Assembly (NCBI RefSeq): GCF_900447045.1
Contig: NZ_UAWH01000005.1
Span: forward strand, 806,001 to 870,000
Direction of reading: 5' to 3'
Source of the DNA: Clostridium paraputrificum
GTDB taxonomy: Bacteria > Bacillota > Clostridia > Clostridiales > Clostridiaceae
Length of the DNA stretch: 64,000 nucleotides
The number at the start of each line of letters is the position of its first letter. Position 1 is the stretch's first letter. Below the pieces are notes generated by a model. That model did not search any database, was not told where the DNA came from, and saw nothing but the letters and a program-made list of their open reading frames with translations. A program made the position numbers and the translations under genes. Shown here one piece after another: positions 35,566 through 45,932 of the stretch.

Positions 35566-35940
35566 ATGGAAAAAGGATTGCTAATTAAGGTATTGGGTAA
35601 AGCTGATGCAGTTAGGCTTGAGGATCAAATTTATAACCTTAGGGGTATTACCAGCAAAGTTAGATATGGCTTAATGGGAAATATGAGTATATTTGATGAT
35701 AACTTTATAGCTGATGTAGTAAAGGCGTTAGAAGGAATAAATGAGGAGATTAAAGAGATAAAAATAAATGTTGAAGATCCTAATAAGATTGGATATACAA
35801 ATAGCAGAGAATACTTAAAAAAGTATTTAGAGAGTATATACCATAATATTATAGAGCTTATAAAGAATCTAAATCCTTTCAACGAAAAATTAGTAATTAT
35901 GCATAATAATCTACTTTGTGATTTTGTACTGAAATATTAA
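35566..35940 (+). CDS. Small protein of unknown function
   Basis: I do not recognise this 124-residue, mostly helical, soluble protein. The start (KGLLIKVLGKADAVRLEDQI) and the central run of acidic and lysine residues suggest helices, with no catalytic motif or membrane segment. It has a good ribosome site (GAAGAGAGG). It follows the HD-domain gene closely and is ended by a strong terminator, so the two probably form a short operon. Confidence 0.6.
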   Translation: MEKGLLIKVLGKADAVRLEDQIYNLRGITSKVRYGLMGNMSIFDDNFIADVVKALEGINEEIKEIKINVEDPNKIGYTNSREYLKKYLESIYHNIIELIKNLNPFNEKLVIMHNNLLCDFVLKY

Positions 35941-35942
35941 TA

Positions 35943-35985
35943 AAGAGAGTATTAACGGTTTAAATTCGTTAATACTCTTCTTTGA
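35943..35985 (+). terminator. Terminator after the small unknown gene
   Basis: AGAGTATTAACG (35946-35957) and CGTTAATACTCT (35967-35978) form a 12-bp stem followed by TCTTTG. Confidence 0.85.
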
Positions 35986-36065
35986 TGTTTGGAGTTACGG
36001 ATACTAGATATCATATATGATTTCTGATATTCTAAAATAAATGAGTAATTATGGGGGGATTGAGA

Positions 36066-36683
36066 GTGGAGAATGAGAATTTAAAGAATAGAGAAGAAAT
36101 GAGAGAGATTTATTTAAAGGGAAGAAGAGAAGAATTAAAAAATAAGTCATTTACTTTAATCTCAAATAATTGCAACGGATGTTTTATACTTCATGATTTA
36201 GGACTTAAATTTAATACCCCAACTGTAAATCTTTATTTTTCTATGGAAGATTTTATTAAGTTCTTAGAAAGGCTAGATTATTATCTTACATTAGAGCTAG
36301 AAGAGGCAGAATGGAGCAAGTATCCAATAGGAAAATTAGGGGATATAAAGATAAATTTTATGCATTATGAAAATTTCCAGTTAGCAAAAGAAAAGTGGGA
36401 TGAAAGAAAAAAGAGAATTGATAAAAATAATTTATACATATTAGCAACAGAAAAAGATGGGTGTACATATGAACTTATAAAAAGATTTAATAACTTACCT
36501 TATAAGAATAAGGTAATGTTAACACATAAACCATATGATGAAGTTAAATCTACATATTATATAAAAGGTTTTGAAAGTAGACATTCTCTTGGATTCATTT
36601 TTGAATATAAGGGAGAAAATACATATTTAAAGTATTATGATGATTTTGATTATGTGGAGTGGTTTAATAATGGAGTATATTGA
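36066..36683 (+). CDS. DUF1919 family protein
   Basis: The protein (about 205 residues) matches DUF1919 from end to end: SFTLISNNCNGCFILHDLGL, the NTPTVNLYFSMEDFIKFL segment, GDIKINFMHYE and the KWDERKKRID repeat region. DUF1919 members often lie in exopolysaccharide clusters and some are called acetyltransferases, but no activity is established that I know of. GTG 36066 is my preferred start because GGGGGG (36053-36058) is the ribosome site; ATG 36051 would put the site inside the gene. It overlaps the cyclase gene by 14 bases. Confidence 0.78.
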   Translation: MENENLKNREEMREIYLKGRREELKNKSFTLISNNCNGCFILHDLGLKFNTPTVNLYFSMEDFIKFLERLDYYLTLELEEAEWSKYPIGKLGDIKINFMHYENFQLAKEKWDERKKRIDKNNLYILATEKDGCTYELIKRFNNLPYKNKVMLTHKPYDEVKSTYYIKGFESRHSLGFIFEYKGENTYLKYYDDFDYVEWFNNGVY

Positions 36684-37284
36684 TTTATCCTATGAAATAG
36701 AAAATAATATGTTGGTATATCCAGGAGATGAAGAGGTATCTATTAAATTTACTAAAAAATATGATAATGATGGGTATACATATTCTGTTTTAAAATCAGG
36801 TATGCATGTTGGAACTCATTTAGATTGTCCAATGCATCTAACAGATAGTAGTAAATATATAAGTGAATATACCTTAGAGAATTTTATGGGAGAAGGGGTT
36901 ATTATAGATGTTAGAGGAAAAGAATTAATAACATTAGAAAAAGAGTATGAAGATTTATTAAATGAAAAGGAAATTGTAATCCTATTTACTGGATATGAGA
37001 AATATTATGGAACTAATGCTTATTATGAGAATCATCCTATTATAAGTGAAGAATTAGTGGATTTATTTATAGAAAAGAAAATAAGGATGGTGGGATTTGA
37101 TATGCCATCTCCAGATAGAAATCCATTTACTATACATAAAAAGTTACTTAATAATAGAATATTTATTCTTGAAAACTTATGCAATTTAGAAATGTTAGTT
37201 GGTGGAGAGGAATTTAAAGTAATTGCATTTCCATTGAAGATAAAGGGGGAAGGAAGTTTAGTTAGGGCAGTTGCTATAAAATAA
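36670..37284 (+). CDS. Cyclase family protein (kynurenine formamidase-like)
   Basis: The metal-binding signature HVGTHLDCPMHL (HxGTHxDxPxH) marks the cyclase / kynurenine formamidase superfamily, which hydrolyses amides and lactones using Zn or Mn. The YPGDEEV and GFDMPSPDRNP segments fit. At 204 residues it is typical of the family. No tryptophan-degradation genes lie nearby, so the substrate is unknown. ATG 36670 lies within the end of the DUF1919 gene; upstream in-frame ATGs lack a ribosome site. Confidence 0.85.
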   Translation: MEYIDLSYEIENNMLVYPGDEEVSIKFTKKYDNDGYTYSVLKSGMHVGTHLDCPMHLTDSSKYISEYTLENFMGEGVIIDVRGKELITLEKEYEDLLNEKEIVILFTGYEKYYGTNAYYENHPIISEELVDLFIEKKIRMVGFDMPSPDRNPFTIHKKLLNNRIFILENLCNLEMLVGGEEFKVIAFPLKIKGEGSLVRAVAIK

Positions 37285-37318
37285 CATTAATAAGTAAAAA
37301 TATATACTATTATTTACA

Positions 37319-37347
37319 TTGACATTTATTACTTTTGGTGTTATTCT
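37319..37347 (+). promoter_or_regulatory. Promoter of the pyr operon
   Basis: TTGACA (37319-37324), 17 bases, TATTCT (37342-37347). Confidence 0.7.
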
Positions 37348-37360
37348 TAACGAAAAGAAA

Positions 37361-37460
37361 AACCTTTAATTTGGTCCAGTGAGATCAATAAGGAAGTATT
37401 ATAATTGCCAAGATTAATTAGGATTATTATGCCTTCCTTATCATAAGGAGGGCTTTTTAT
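37361..37460 (+). promoter_or_regulatory. PyrR-type binding hairpin 1 with attenuator terminator
   Basis: TTGGTC (37371-37376) and GATCAA (37383-37388) form a stem with hexaloop CAGTGA, with outer pairing CCTT/AAGG. This matches the PyrR anti-antiterminator, whose loop in Bacillus reads CAGAGA. A terminator follows: GCCTTCCTTAT (37431-37441) pairs with ATAAGGAGGGC (37443-37453), then TTTTTATT. PyrR bound to UMP is expected to favour termination before pyrB. Confidence 0.82.
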
Positions 37461-37469
37461 TATACAAAT

Positions 37470-37506
37470 AAACCTTTAATTTTAACTCAGAGAAGTTAAG
37501 AAGGAG
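37470..37506 (+). promoter_or_regulatory. PyrR-type hairpin 2 overlapping the pyrB ribosome site
   Basis: The perfect stem TTAACT (37482-37487) / AGTTAA (37494-37499) has hexaloop CAGAGA. The same AACCTTTAATTT lead-in as hairpin 1 lies just before it. The outer arm CCTT (about 37473-37476) can pair with AAGG of the ribosome site AAGGAG (37501-37506), so a bound protein would block pyrB translation. Confidence 0.72.
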
Positions 37507-37514
37507 TGATAGAC

Positions 37515-38435
37515 ATGATAAACAAACACTTAATTGACCCTATGGATTTATCCCTAGAGGAATTAGACGAAATTTTTGAATTAGCACATCAAATTATCCA
37601 AGACCCTAAGAAGTTCTCAAAGGTTTGCGATGGGAAAATCTTAGCAACTCTATTTTATGAGCCTAGTACAAGAACAAGATTTAGCTTTGAAGCAGCTATG
37701 ATGAGACTAGGTGGTAAAATCTTAGGTTTTTCAGAACCCAATTCTACTTCAGCATCTAAAGGAGAAACTCTTGCAGATACAATAAAGATGGTATCAATAT
37801 ATACAGACATAATTGCGATGAGACATCCAAAGGAAGGAGCAGCAAGGGTTGCAAGTAAATTTTCAAGTGTTCCAGTTATAAATGCAGGTGATGGAGGACA
37901 TCAACATCCAACTCAAACTCTTACAGATCTTTTAACAATTGAATTCTTAAAGCATGGCTTAAAAGGGCATACAGTAGGTATATGTGGAGATTTAAAGTAT
38001 GGAAGAACAGTTCATTCATTGATAAAGGCTATGTCTAGATATGAAGGAACAAAGTTCATCTTAATCTCACCAAAGGAACTTAAGATTCCTGATTACATAA
38101 GAGATGAATTTATAGAGAAGAAGAATATAGAGTTTAAAGAAGTAGAGAGATTAGATGATGTAATAGATGAGCTTGATATACTTTATATGACAAGAATTCA
38201 AAGAGAGAGATTTTTCAATGAAGAAGAGTATTTAAGGCTTAAGGATAGTTATATTCTAGATGTTGAAAAAATGAAGTCTGCAAAAAAAGATATGATAGTA
38301 ATGCATCCATTACCAAGAGTTAATGAAATAGCTATGGAAGTAGACGAAGATGAAAGAGCTGCATACTTTAAACAAGCTGAGTATGGAATGTATGTAAGAA
38401 TGGCACTTATGTGCAAGCTTTTGGGGGTGGCGTAG
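37515..38435 (+). CDS. pyrB: Aspartate carbamoyltransferase catalytic subunit PyrB
   Basis: PyrB condenses carbamoyl phosphate and aspartate, the first committed step of pyrimidine synthesis. Motifs: [15 protein letters not shown] (carbamoyl phosphate site), [12 protein letters not shown], and [10 protein letters not shown] near the end. The length (about 306 residues) is that of pyrI-associated catalytic chains. ATG 37515 is chosen because GTG 37506 lies in the ribosome site AAGGAG. pyrI follows without a gap. Confidence 0.95.
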   Translation: MINKHLIDPMDLSLEELDEIFELAHQIIQDPKKFSKVCDGKILATLFYEPSTRTRFSFEAAMMRLGGKILGFSEPNSTSASKGETLADTIKMVSIYTDIIAMRHPKEGAARVASKFSSVPVINAGDGGHQHPTQTLTDLLTIEFLKHGLKGHTVGICGDLKYGRTVHSLIKAMSRYEGTKFILISPKELKIPDYIRDEFIEKKNIEFKEVERLDDVIDELDILYMTRIQRERFFNEEEYLRLKDSYILDVEKMKSAKKDMIVMHPLPRVNEIAMEVDEDERAAYFKQAEYGMYVRMALMCKLLGVA

Positions 38436-38873
38436 ATGTTGGAAATAACAAGTATTAAAAATGGATTGGTTATAGATCATATTGAAGCTGGAATGGGAGT
38501 TAAAATATTTAACTACCTACATTTAGATAAGACAGATTACAGAGTAGCTTTAATCATAAACGCAGAAAGTAAAAACTTAGGGAAAAAAGATATAATAAAA
38601 ATAGAAAAGGATAATTGTGAAGATATAGATTATACAGTACTTGGACTTTTATCACCAAGTATTACAATAAATGAAGTTAAGGATGAAAGAATTGTAAGAA
38701 AGGTAAGGCCTGAACTTCCAGAGAAGGTTGAAAATATTTTAATCTGTAATAATCCAAGATGCATAACTGTGGATGAAAAATATGTGCCACATTCTTTCAT
38801 ATTAATGGATAGAGAAAAAGGTACATATAGATGTGAATATTGTGATCACATAACTAAGTTATCAGAAGTTTAA
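38436..38873 (+). CDS. pyrI: Aspartate carbamoyltransferase regulatory subunit PyrI
   Basis: PyrI gives the holoenzyme its nucleotide control (CTP/UTP inhibition, ATP activation). An N-terminal allosteric domain ([17 protein letters not shown]) is followed by the four-cysteine zinc domain: CNNPRC and CEYC. At 145 residues it is complete. It begins one base after the pyrB stop codon, implying translational coupling and balanced subunits. Confidence 0.95.
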   Translation: MLEITSIKNGLVIDHIEAGMGVKIFNYLHLDKTDYRVALIINAESKNLGKKDIIKIEKDNCEDIDYTVLGLLSPSITINEVKDERIVRKVRPELPEKVENILICNNPRCITVDEKYVPHSFILMDREKGTYRCEYCDHITKLSEV

Positions 38874-38897
38874 TGTATAGGAAGAGAGGTGTTATAG

Positions 38898-40094
38898 ATG
38901 AATATTTTAATAAAGAATGCTAAGATTGTTGATTGTGTACAAAACTTTATTGGAGATGTTTTAGTTGAAGGTGGCAGAATAAAGGAAGTAGCAAAATCAA
39001 TCAATAAAGAAGGTGTAGAAGTAGTTGATGCAAAAGGACTAACTCTAATGCCTACCTTTATTGACACTCACGCACATTTTAGGGAGCCAGGTTTAACTTG
39101 GAAAGAAGATATAGAAACAGGTTCAAAAGCAGCAGTTAAGGGTGGGTTTACAGGAGTTTGCTTGATGGCAAATACAAAACCTATATGCTCTTCAAAGGAG
39201 GTTCTTGAAGAGGTAAGAAGAAGGGGAAAAGAAGTTGGACTTGCTGATTTACATCAATGTTTATCTATAACAAAGAATTTTGATGGGAAAACTCTAGAGC
39301 ACTTAGATGAATTAAGGGATGATAAGGAAATAAAAGCAATCTCTGATGATGGAGTAGGAGTTGGAAACGGGAAGGTAATGCATGATGCTTTATTAAAAGC
39401 TAAGGAATACGGTTGGGTCGTTATGTCTCATGCAGAAACATCTGAATTCTCTAGGATGGATATGAGAGTTGCTGAAAATATGATGACTTGGAGAGATGTA
39501 GAGCTATGTAAGCTAACAGGTGGAAGACTTCATATGTGTCATGTTTCTACTAAGGAATCTATGGAATATATAATAAATGCCAAGCTTTTAGGCACTAATG
39601 TAACTTGTGAAGTTACACCTCATCATATAGCTTTAACTAGAGAGGTTAATGATTATAGAGTAAATCCTCCTATAAGAGAAAAAGAGGATGTAGCTTATTT
39701 AATAAATGCAATAAAGACTGGTATGGTTGACTGTATAGGAACAGATCATGCGCCTCACACAGAAGAAGAGAAGAAGAAGGGTTCACCAGGAATGGTAGGA
39801 TTAGAAACAGCATTTTCTATATGCTACACTACTTTAGTAAAAGAAAATGGACTATCACTAAATAAACTTAGTGAAATAATGTCTAAGAATCCATCAGAAA
39901 TATTAGGAATGAATAAAGGGACACTAGGAATTGGAAGAGATGGAGATTTAGTACTTGTGGATTTAGATAAGAAAGTTAAAATAGATAGTGAGTCATTTGC
40001 ATCAAAGGGGCATAATACTCCATTTAATGGAATGGAATATTACGGAGAAGTTCAGATGACAATTAAGGGCGGTAAAATAGTTTATAAAAAATAG
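38898..40094 (+). CDS. pyrC: Dihydroorotase PyrC
   Basis: PyrC cyclises carbamoyl aspartate to dihydroorotate. It is the type I (long) family of 398 residues with [16 protein letters not shown] carrying the metal His pair, HAETSE and MCHVST further His positions, and GTDHAPH with the catalytic Asp. It has its own GAAGAGAGG ribosome site, third in the operon. Confidence 0.95.
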   Translation: MNILIKNAKIVDCVQNFIGDVLVEGGRIKEVAKSINKEGVEVVDAKGLTLMPTFIDTHAHFREPGLTWKEDIETGSKAAVKGGFTGVCLMANTKPICSSKEVLEEVRRRGKEVGLADLHQCLSITKNFDGKTLEHLDELRDDKEIKAISDDGVGVGNGKVMHDALLKAKEYGWVVMSHAETSEFSRMDMRVAENMMTWRDVELCKLTGGRLHMCHVSTKESMEYIINAKLLGTNVTCEVTPHHIALTREVNDYRVNPPIREKEDVAYLINAIKTGMVDCIGTDHAPHTEEEKKKGSPGMVGLETAFSICYTTLVKENGLSLNKLSEIMSKNPSEILGMNKGTLGIGRDGDLVLVDLDKKVKIDSESFASKGHNTPFNGMEYYGEVQMTIKGGKIVYKK

Positions 40095-40106
40095 GAGGAT
40101 ACTATT

Positions 40107-40976
40107 ATGAATATTATGGACAAAATTTATAAAAGAGTTGAAGAAAGAGGAGTTGTCTGTTTAGGATTAGATACAGCATTAGATTATATTCCAGAGTTCT
40201 TAAAAGAAGGAATGAATAATGAGGATGCTATAGTTGAATTTAATAAGAGAATTATAGATGAAACTTTAGATGTTGTTGCATGCTATAAAGTTCAAATAGC
40301 TTATTATGAAGCTTTAGGATTATCAGGAATGAGAGCGTATAGAAGAACTTTAGAGTATTTAAGAGAAAAGGATGCTATAATAATTGCTGACATTAAGAGA
40401 GGAGATATAGCTGCAACTGCAAAGATGTATGCTAAAGGACACTTTGAAGGAGATTTCGAAGCTGATTTTGTTACATTAAGTCCATACATGGGATTAGATA
40501 GTATTGAACCATACATGCCATATATTGAAACAGGAAAGAAAGGGATATTCTGTTTAGTAAGAACTTCAAACCCAGGAGCTGCAGATATTGAATTTTTAGA
40601 TACTGCATCAGGAGACAAGGTTTATCATGTAGTTGGAGATAAGCTAATGAAAATGGGAAAAGAACTTACTGCTGAATGTGGATATCACCCATTAGGTGGA
40701 GTAATAGGTTGTACTCATGTAGAAGAAGGAAAAGAGTTAAGAAAGAGATTTAATTCAATGTTCTTCTTAATACCAGGATATGGTGCTCAAGGTGGGAAAG
40801 CAGAAGATGTTGCTATGTATTTAAACAATGGAAATGGTGGAGTTGTAAATTCATCAAGGGGAATACTTTTAGCTTATAAGAAGGATAACAAACCAGAAAC
40901 TGATTTTGCATTAAGTGCTAGAGAAGAAGCTATAAGAATGAGAGATGAGATAAGAGCAGCAGTTAATAATTTATAA
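40107..40976 (+). CDS. pyrF: Orotidine 5'-phosphate decarboxylase PyrF (type 2)
   Basis: PyrF decarboxylates OMP to UMP. The DIKRGDIAATAKMYAKG motif holds the catalytic Asp-Lys-Asp set and marks the longer type 2 group (289 residues), common in clostridia and actinobacteria. GCTHVEEGKELR and IPGYGAQGG follow. Placed between pyrC and pyrK. Confidence 0.94.
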   Translation: MNIMDKIYKRVEERGVVCLGLDTALDYIPEFLKEGMNNEDAIVEFNKRIIDETLDVVACYKVQIAYYEALGLSGMRAYRRTLEYLREKDAIIIADIKRGDIAATAKMYAKGHFEGDFEADFVTLSPYMGLDSIEPYMPYIETGKKGIFCLVRTSNPGAADIEFLDTASGDKVYHVVGDKLMKMGKELTAECGYHPLGGVIGCTHVEEGKELRKRFNSMFFLIPGYGAQGGKAEDVAMYLNNGNGGVVNSSRGILLAYKKDNKPETDFALSAREEAIRMRDEIRAAVNNL

Positions 40977-40999
40977 AATATAAATTAGGGGGAAAAGAA

Positions 41000-41743
41000 A
41001 TGAGCATTACTTATAAGAAATCTAAGGTTCTTTCAAATGAAAAGATAGTTGATGGAATTTATAAGATGGTTTGTGAAGATAAGGGTGAGATAAAGCCAGG
41101 ACAATTTTACATGTTAAAATTAGATGGACAAACACTTTTACCAAGACCCATTAGTATTTGTGAGAAAAATGGAGATGAAATTACATTTCTTTATGCAGTA
41201 GTAGGTAAGGGTACAGAAGAGTTTTCTAAATTAAGATCTGGTGAAGAGATAAGTCTTACAGGACCTTTAGGAAATGGCTTTAACTTAGATGAAGACTTAG
41301 GAAAAGTAGCAATAGTAGCAGGTGGAATAGGAACTGCCCCTATGGTTGAAGTTTCAAAGAAGTTAAGAGAAAAGAATCCTAAGGGTATTATAGATATATA
41401 TGCAGGGTTTAGAGACGAAGTTTATTTAATAGAGAATCTTTCAAAGTATGGTAATAAGGTAGAGGTTTCCACTAATACAGGGAAACATGGACATAAGGGG
41501 TTTGTAACTGAGATTTTAAAGGTTGAAGATTATGATACAGTGTTATGCTGCGGACCAGAAGTTATGATGAAGGCAGTGGTTAATATGTGTAAAGAAAAAG
41601 GGGTTAAAGTATATGTTTCTATGGAAAAGCATATGGCTTGTGGCGTAGGAGCATGTTTAGTTTGTACATGTAAGACAAAAGATGGACACAAGAGAACTTG
41701 TAAAGATGGTCCAGTATTTGATGGATATTATGTAGAACTATAA
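41000..41743 (+). CDS. pyrK: Dihydroorotate dehydrogenase electron-transfer subunit PyrK
   Basis: PyrK links the class 1B dehydrogenase PyrD to NAD+ through FAD and a [2Fe-2S] cluster. FAD binding is shown by LLPRPISICE, the NAD site by VAGGIGTAPM, and the cluster by CGVGACLVCTCK with a fourth Cys in RTCKDGPVF. At 247 residues it is normal. The gene precedes pyrD by 12 bases, as the complex requires. Confidence 0.94.
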   Translation: MSITYKKSKVLSNEKIVDGIYKMVCEDKGEIKPGQFYMLKLDGQTLLPRPISICEKNGDEITFLYAVVGKGTEEFSKLRSGEEISLTGPLGNGFNLDEDLGKVAIVAGGIGTAPMVEVSKKLREKNPKGIIDIYAGFRDEVYLIENLSKYGNKVEVSTNTGKHGHKGFVTEILKVEDYDTVLCCGPEVMMKAVVNMCKEKGVKVYVSMEKHMACGVGACLVCTCKTKDGHKRTCKDGPVFDGYYVEL

Positions 41744-41755
41744 GGGGGATGAAGT

Positions 41756-42652
41756 ATGTTAAAGGTTAATATAAATGGAGTAGAATTTAAAAATCCTGTT
41801 ATAGCGGCTTCAGGAACCTTTGGGTTTGGTGCAGAATATAACAACTTTTACAATGTAGGGATTTTGGGAGGAGTATCATCTAAAGGTCTTACAATAAATC
41901 CTAAGGAGGGTAATACTGGAATAAGAGTTTATGAAACTCCATCAGGAATGATGAATTCAGTAGGGTTACAAAATCCTGGAATAGAAGGTTTTATAAATAA
42001 GGAACTTCCAGAGATGGAGAAGCTAGGGACTAATATTATTGCTAATGTTGGTGGAGGATGCTTTGAAGACTATGCAGAGGCTATAGAGAAGTTAAATGGC
42101 ACATCAGTTCAAATGATAGAGCTTAACATTTCATGTCCAAATGTTAAATGTGGAGGAATGGCTTATGGAATTAAAGCTGATGTAGCTCATGATTTTGTAA
42201 AAGAAATAAAGAAGCTATGTAAAAAGCCTCTTATGGTTAAATTATCACCAAATGCAGAAAATATAGTGGAAATGGCATTAAAGTGTGAAGAGGCAGGGGC
42301 AGATTCTTTAAGTTTAATAAATACATTAAAGGGGCTTGCTGTTGATATATATAAAAGAAAGCCAGTTTTTGATAATGTTTATGCAGGGGTTTCAGGCCCA
42401 GCTGTTAAGCCAGTAGCATTAAGAATGGTACATGAGGTATCAAAGGCTGTAAGTATACCAGTAATAGGATTAGGTGGAATTACTACAGGTAAGGATGCTG
42501 TTGAGTTTATGATGGCTGGTGCTAGTGCAGTACAAATAGGTACAGTTAACTTTATGAATCCAATGGCAGGTAAAGAAATAATTGAAGAGATAGAAGGATT
42601 CTGTAGAGAACAAGGAATAAAAGATATTAATGAGATTGTGGGAATATTGTAG
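41756..42652 (+). CDS. pyrD: Dihydroorotate dehydrogenase catalytic subunit PyrD (class 1B)
   Basis: PyrD oxidises dihydroorotate to orotate using FMN. Motifs: [13 protein letters not shown], the catalytic Cys loop [11 protein letters not shown] and the FMN phosphate site [11 protein letters not shown]. With PyrK it forms the NAD-dependent class 1B enzyme. Length of 298 residues fits. Confidence 0.95.
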   Translation: MLKVNINGVEFKNPVIAASGTFGFGAEYNNFYNVGILGGVSSKGLTINPKEGNTGIRVYETPSGMMNSVGLQNPGIEGFINKELPEMEKLGTNIIANVGGGCFEDYAEAIEKLNGTSVQMIELNISCPNVKCGGMAYGIKADVAHDFVKEIKKLCKKPLMVKLSPNAENIVEMALKCEEAGADSLSLINTLKGLAVDIYKRKPVFDNVYAGVSGPAVKPVALRMVHEVSKAVSIPVIGLGGITTGKDAVEFMMAGASAVQIGTVNFMNPMAGKEIIEEIEGFCREQGIKDINEIVGIL

Positions 42653-42741
42653 GGTAATAAAAGTAGTATAGTTTAAATTACTACAAGATTTTTACCTAGA
42701 TAATTTACTTAAAATATTAATTTAAAATTTGGAGGATCAAT

Positions 42742-43416
42742 ATGCAAGCTTATAAAAAAGAGTTTATTGAATTTATGATAGAATGTGGAGTTTTAACTTT
42801 TGGTGATTTTGTAACTAAGAGTGGAAGAAAGACACCTTTCTTTGTTAATACAGGAAACTATAAGACAGGAAGCCAACTTAAGAGACTTGGTGAATATTAT
42901 GCAAAGGCTATAAAAGAAAACTTTGGAGATGATTATAACATAGTATTTGGACCTGCGTATAAGGGAATTCCACTAAGTGTAACAGTTACTATGGCATTAA
43001 GTGATTTATATGGAATAGATGTAAGTTATTGTTCAAACAGAAAAGAAGTTAAGGATCATGGAGATACTGGAATTCTTTTAGGAAGTAAGTTAAATGACGG
43101 AGATAAAGTTTTAATAGTTGAAGATGTTACTACATCAGGTAAATCAATTTATGAGACAATGCCAATATTAAAAGAACAAGCTGATGTAAATGTAGTTGGA
43201 CTTATGATTTCTGTAAATAGAATGGAAAAAGGACAAGGAGAAAAATCTGCATTAGTTGAATTACAAGAAAAGTATGGATTTAAGGCTTGTGCTATAGTTA
43301 CTATGGAAGAAGTTATTGAATATCTATATAATAGAGAAGTAAATGGAAAAGTAATTATTAATGATGAGATAAAAGCTAGAATAGATTCTTATTACGAGCA
43401 ATATGGAGCTAAATAA
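42742..43416 (+). CDS. pyrE: Orotate phosphoribosyltransferase PyrE
   Basis: PyrE joins orotate and PRPP to give OMP. The PRPP signature VLIVEDVTTSGKSIYE is clear, as is FGPAYKGIPL. It lies 89 bases after pyrD; the gap contains a weak GTAGTA/TACTAC hairpin (about 42664-42686), so pyrE could be partly uncoupled. The strong ribosome site TTGGAGG supports good translation. It is the last gene of the operon; carAB and pyrR are not in this window. Confidence 0.94.
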   Translation: MQAYKKEFIEFMIECGVLTFGDFVTKSGRKTPFFVNTGNYKTGSQLKRLGEYYAKAIKENFGDDYNIVFGPAYKGIPLSVTVTMALSDLYGIDVSYCSNRKEVKDHGDTGILLGSKLNDGDKVLIVEDVTTSGKSIYETMPILKEQADVNVVGLMISVNRMEKGQGEKSALVELQEKYGFKACAIVTMEEVIEYLYNREVNGKVIINDEIKARIDSYYEQYGAK

Positions 43417-43439
43417 GAATTAAAACAAAAAGGATTATA

Positions 43440-43469
43440 TTGACATTTTATGCTGAATAAGTATATCAT
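43440..43469 (+). promoter_or_regulatory. Promoter of the ZTP-pfl transcript
   Basis: TTGACA (43440-43445) and a TATATC/TATCAT box at about 43462-43469 lie just before the riboswitch. Confidence 0.55.
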
Positions 43470-43474
43470 ATATA

Positions 43475-43575
43475 TGAAGTCATATGACTGACGGAAGTGG
43501 AGTATACCACATGAAGTATGACTAAGATAATATGCCGACCGTCTGGGCAATAAGCTCAGATTGTCGGCTTTTTTT
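43475..43575 (+). promoter_or_regulatory. ZTP (pfl-motif) riboswitch with terminator
   Basis: GTCATA...TATGAC (about 43479-43522) closes an element containing GACTGACGGAAGTGG and CCACATGAAG. It is followed by the hallmark GCCGACCGTCTGGGCA (43534-43549), which is also the 5' arm of a terminator: GCCGAC pairs with GTCGGC (43563-43568), then seven Ts. ZTP binding should prevent termination and raise pfl expression when 10-formyl-THF is short. Confidence 0.82.
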
Positions 43576-43631
43576 ATTCTAAATCATTAATTAAGGCAAA
43601 ATGAGCTTATATATGTTTTAGGAGGTTTAAT

Positions 43632-45860
43632 ATGTTTAAAGAATGGGATGGATTTAAAACAGGTACATGGCAACAAGGAATAGACGTAAGAAATTTTATT
43701 CAAAAGAACTATAAGTTCTATGAAGGTAATGAGAGTTTTTTAGAGGGAATAACTGAAAAGACTAAGAAAGTATGGAACGAATGTGAAGAACTTATAATTA
43801 AAGAAATGAAAGAGGGAATAATTGATGTCGCAACAGATAGAGTATCAGGAATAGACAATTATGAACCTGGATACATAGACAAGAATAATGAAGTTATAAT
43901 AGGGCTTCAGACAGATGCTCCTTTAAAGAGAATTGTAAATCCTTTTGGTGGAATAAGAATGGTGCATCAAAGTCTTAAGGAATATGGATATGAACTTGAT
44001 CCAGAAATAGATAAACATTTTTCATTATATAGAAAAACACATAATGAAGGAGTATTTGATTGCTATACAGATGAAATAAGAGCTGCGAGACATGCAGGAC
44101 TTTTAACAGGATTACCAGATGCTTATGGACGAGGAAGAATAATAGGTGATTATAGAAGAATTGCACTTTATGGTATTGATTATTTAATGGGAGAAAAGAA
44201 AAAAGATTTAAAAGAGCTTCAGGGAGATATGCTTGATGAACTTGTAAGAAAGAGAGAAGAAGTTTCAGAACAAATAAGAGCTTTAAATAAAATTAAAAGT
44301 ATGGCATCAAAATACGGATGTGATATATCTAAGCCTGCATCTAATGCTAAAGAAGCAGTACAAGCTGTATATTTTGGATATTTAGCAGGAGTTAAAGAAA
44401 ATAATGGAGCTGCTACATCCCTTGGTAGAACATCAACATTTTTAGATATATTTATAGAAAGAGATTTAGAGAGAGGGTTATTAACAGAAAAAGAAGCTCA
44501 AGAGTTAATTGATCAATTTATTATAAAACTAAGGTTGGTTAGACACTTAAGAACTCCTGAGTATAATGAATTATTTGCTGGAGACCCTACATGGGTTACA
44601 GAATCGATTGGAGGTATTGGTGTTAATGGTAAACCATTAGTTACTAAAAATTCCTTTAGATATCTTAATACCTTAATTAATTTAGGACCAGCGCCAGAAC
44701 CAAATTTAACTGTTTTATGGTCTCAGAATCTACCAGAGAATTTTAAAAAATACTGTGCTAAAATCTCAATTGCCACAGATGCTATTCAATATGAAAATGA
44801 CGATATAATGAGACCAGTATATGGAGATGACTATGCAATAGCTTGCTGTGTTTCAGCAATGAAGGTTGGTAAACAAATGCAGTTCTTTGGAGCTAGGTGT
44901 AATGTGGCAAAATCATTATTATATGCTATAAATGGTGGGATAGATGAGATAAAAGGAACAAAAGTAGTTCCAAGTATAGAAAAAATAGAAGATGAAATAT
45001 TAGATTTTGATAAGGTTAAGAAAAACTACTATAAAGTATTAGAGTATGTAGCAAAGCTTTATGTAGATACAATGAATATAATTCATAATATGCATGATAA
45101 ATATGCCTATGAATCAGGACAAATGGCTCTTCATGATACAGATGTTGAAAGGCTAATGGCATTTGGTATTGCAGGACTATCTGTTGCAATAGACTCCCTT
45201 TCTGCAATAAAGTATGCAGAGGTTAGACCAATAAGAAATGAAGAGGGAATAGCAATTGATTTCGAAACTGTTGGAGATTTTCCTATGTATGGGAATGATG
45301 ATGATAGGGCAGATGATTTAGGAGTTGAACTAGTAAATAAGTTTATATCAGAGCTTAAGAAACATCCGTTATATAGAGGGGCAATCCATACATTATCAGC
45401 CTTAACTATAACATCAAATGTAATGTATGGTAAGAAGACAGGTACAACTCCTGATGGAAGAAAGAAGGGGGAACCTTTAGCACCAGGAGCAAATCCAATG
45501 CATGGTAGAGATAAAAATGGTGCTTTGGCATCATTAAACTCAGTGGCTAAAATACCATATAGAGGGGTGTGCCAAGATGGTGTGTCAAATACATTTTCTA
45601 TTGTACCTGATGCATTAGGAAAAGATGAAGAGACAAGGGAGAATAATTTAGTGTCTATATTAGATGGGTATTTTATTCAAGGGGCTCATCATTTAAATGT
45701 TAATGTATTAAATAGAGCAATGCTTGAGGATGCTATGGAAAATCCAGATAAATATCCAACACTTACTATAAGGGTGTCAGGCTATGCTGTAAACTTTAAT
45801 AGGTTAACTAGAGAACAACAGCTTGAAGTAATAAGTAGAACTTTCCATGAAAGTTTATAA
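43632..45860 (+). CDS. pflB: Formate C-acetyltransferase (pyruvate formate-lyase) PflB
   Basis: PflB splits pyruvate with CoA into acetyl-CoA and formate by a glycyl radical. The catalytic Cys pair is in [11 protein letters not shown] and the glycyl loop is RVSGYAVNF near the C-terminus. At 742 residues it is full length. The upstream ZTP riboswitch suggests control by folate-linked one-carbon demand. The activase gene follows after 72 bases. Confidence 0.97.
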   Translation: MFKEWDGFKTGTWQQGIDVRNFIQKNYKFYEGNESFLEGITEKTKKVWNECEELIIKEMKEGIIDVATDRVSGIDNYEPGYIDKNNEVIIGLQTDAPLKRIVNPFGGIRMVHQSLKEYGYELDPEIDKHFSLYRKTHNEGVFDCYTDEIRAARHAGLLTGLPDAYGRGRIIGDYRRIALYGIDYLMGEKKKDLKELQGDMLDELVRKREEVSEQIRALNKIKSMASKYGCDISKPASNAKEAVQAVYFGYLAGVKENNGAATSLGRTSTFLDIFIERDLERGLLTEKEAQELIDQFIIKLRLVRHLRTPEYNELFAGDPTWVTESIGGIGVNGKPLVTKNSFRYLNTLINLGPAPEPNLTVLWSQNLPENFKKYCAKISIATDAIQYENDDIMRPVYGDDYAIACCVSAMKVGKQMQFFGARCNVAKSLLYAINGGIDEIKGTKVVPSIEKIEDEILDFDKVKKNYYKVLEYVAKLYVDTMNIIHNMHDKYAYESGQMALHDTDVERLMAFGIAGLSVAIDSLSAIKYAEVRPIRNEEGIAIDFETVGDFPMYGNDDDRADDLGVELVNKFISELKKHPLYRGAIHTLSALTITSNVMYGKKTGTTPDGRKKGEPLAPGANPMHGRDKNGALASLNSVAKIPYRGVCQDGVSNTFSIVPDALGKDEETRENNLVSILDGYFIQGAHHLNVNVLNRAMLEDAMENPDKYPTLTIRVSGYAVNFNRLTREQQLEVISRTFHESL

Positions 45861-45932
45861 TTAATATTTTGCTCCCATACCTATTTGTAGTGTAATATAT
45901 AGGTATGGGATTTTTATAATACGGAGGATAAA

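Noticed and set aside
42660..42741. Possible third PyrR or attenuator element between pyrD and pyrE
   Set aside because: The GTAGTA/TACTAC hairpin is weak, lacks the CAGNGA loop and is followed by only a modest T run.
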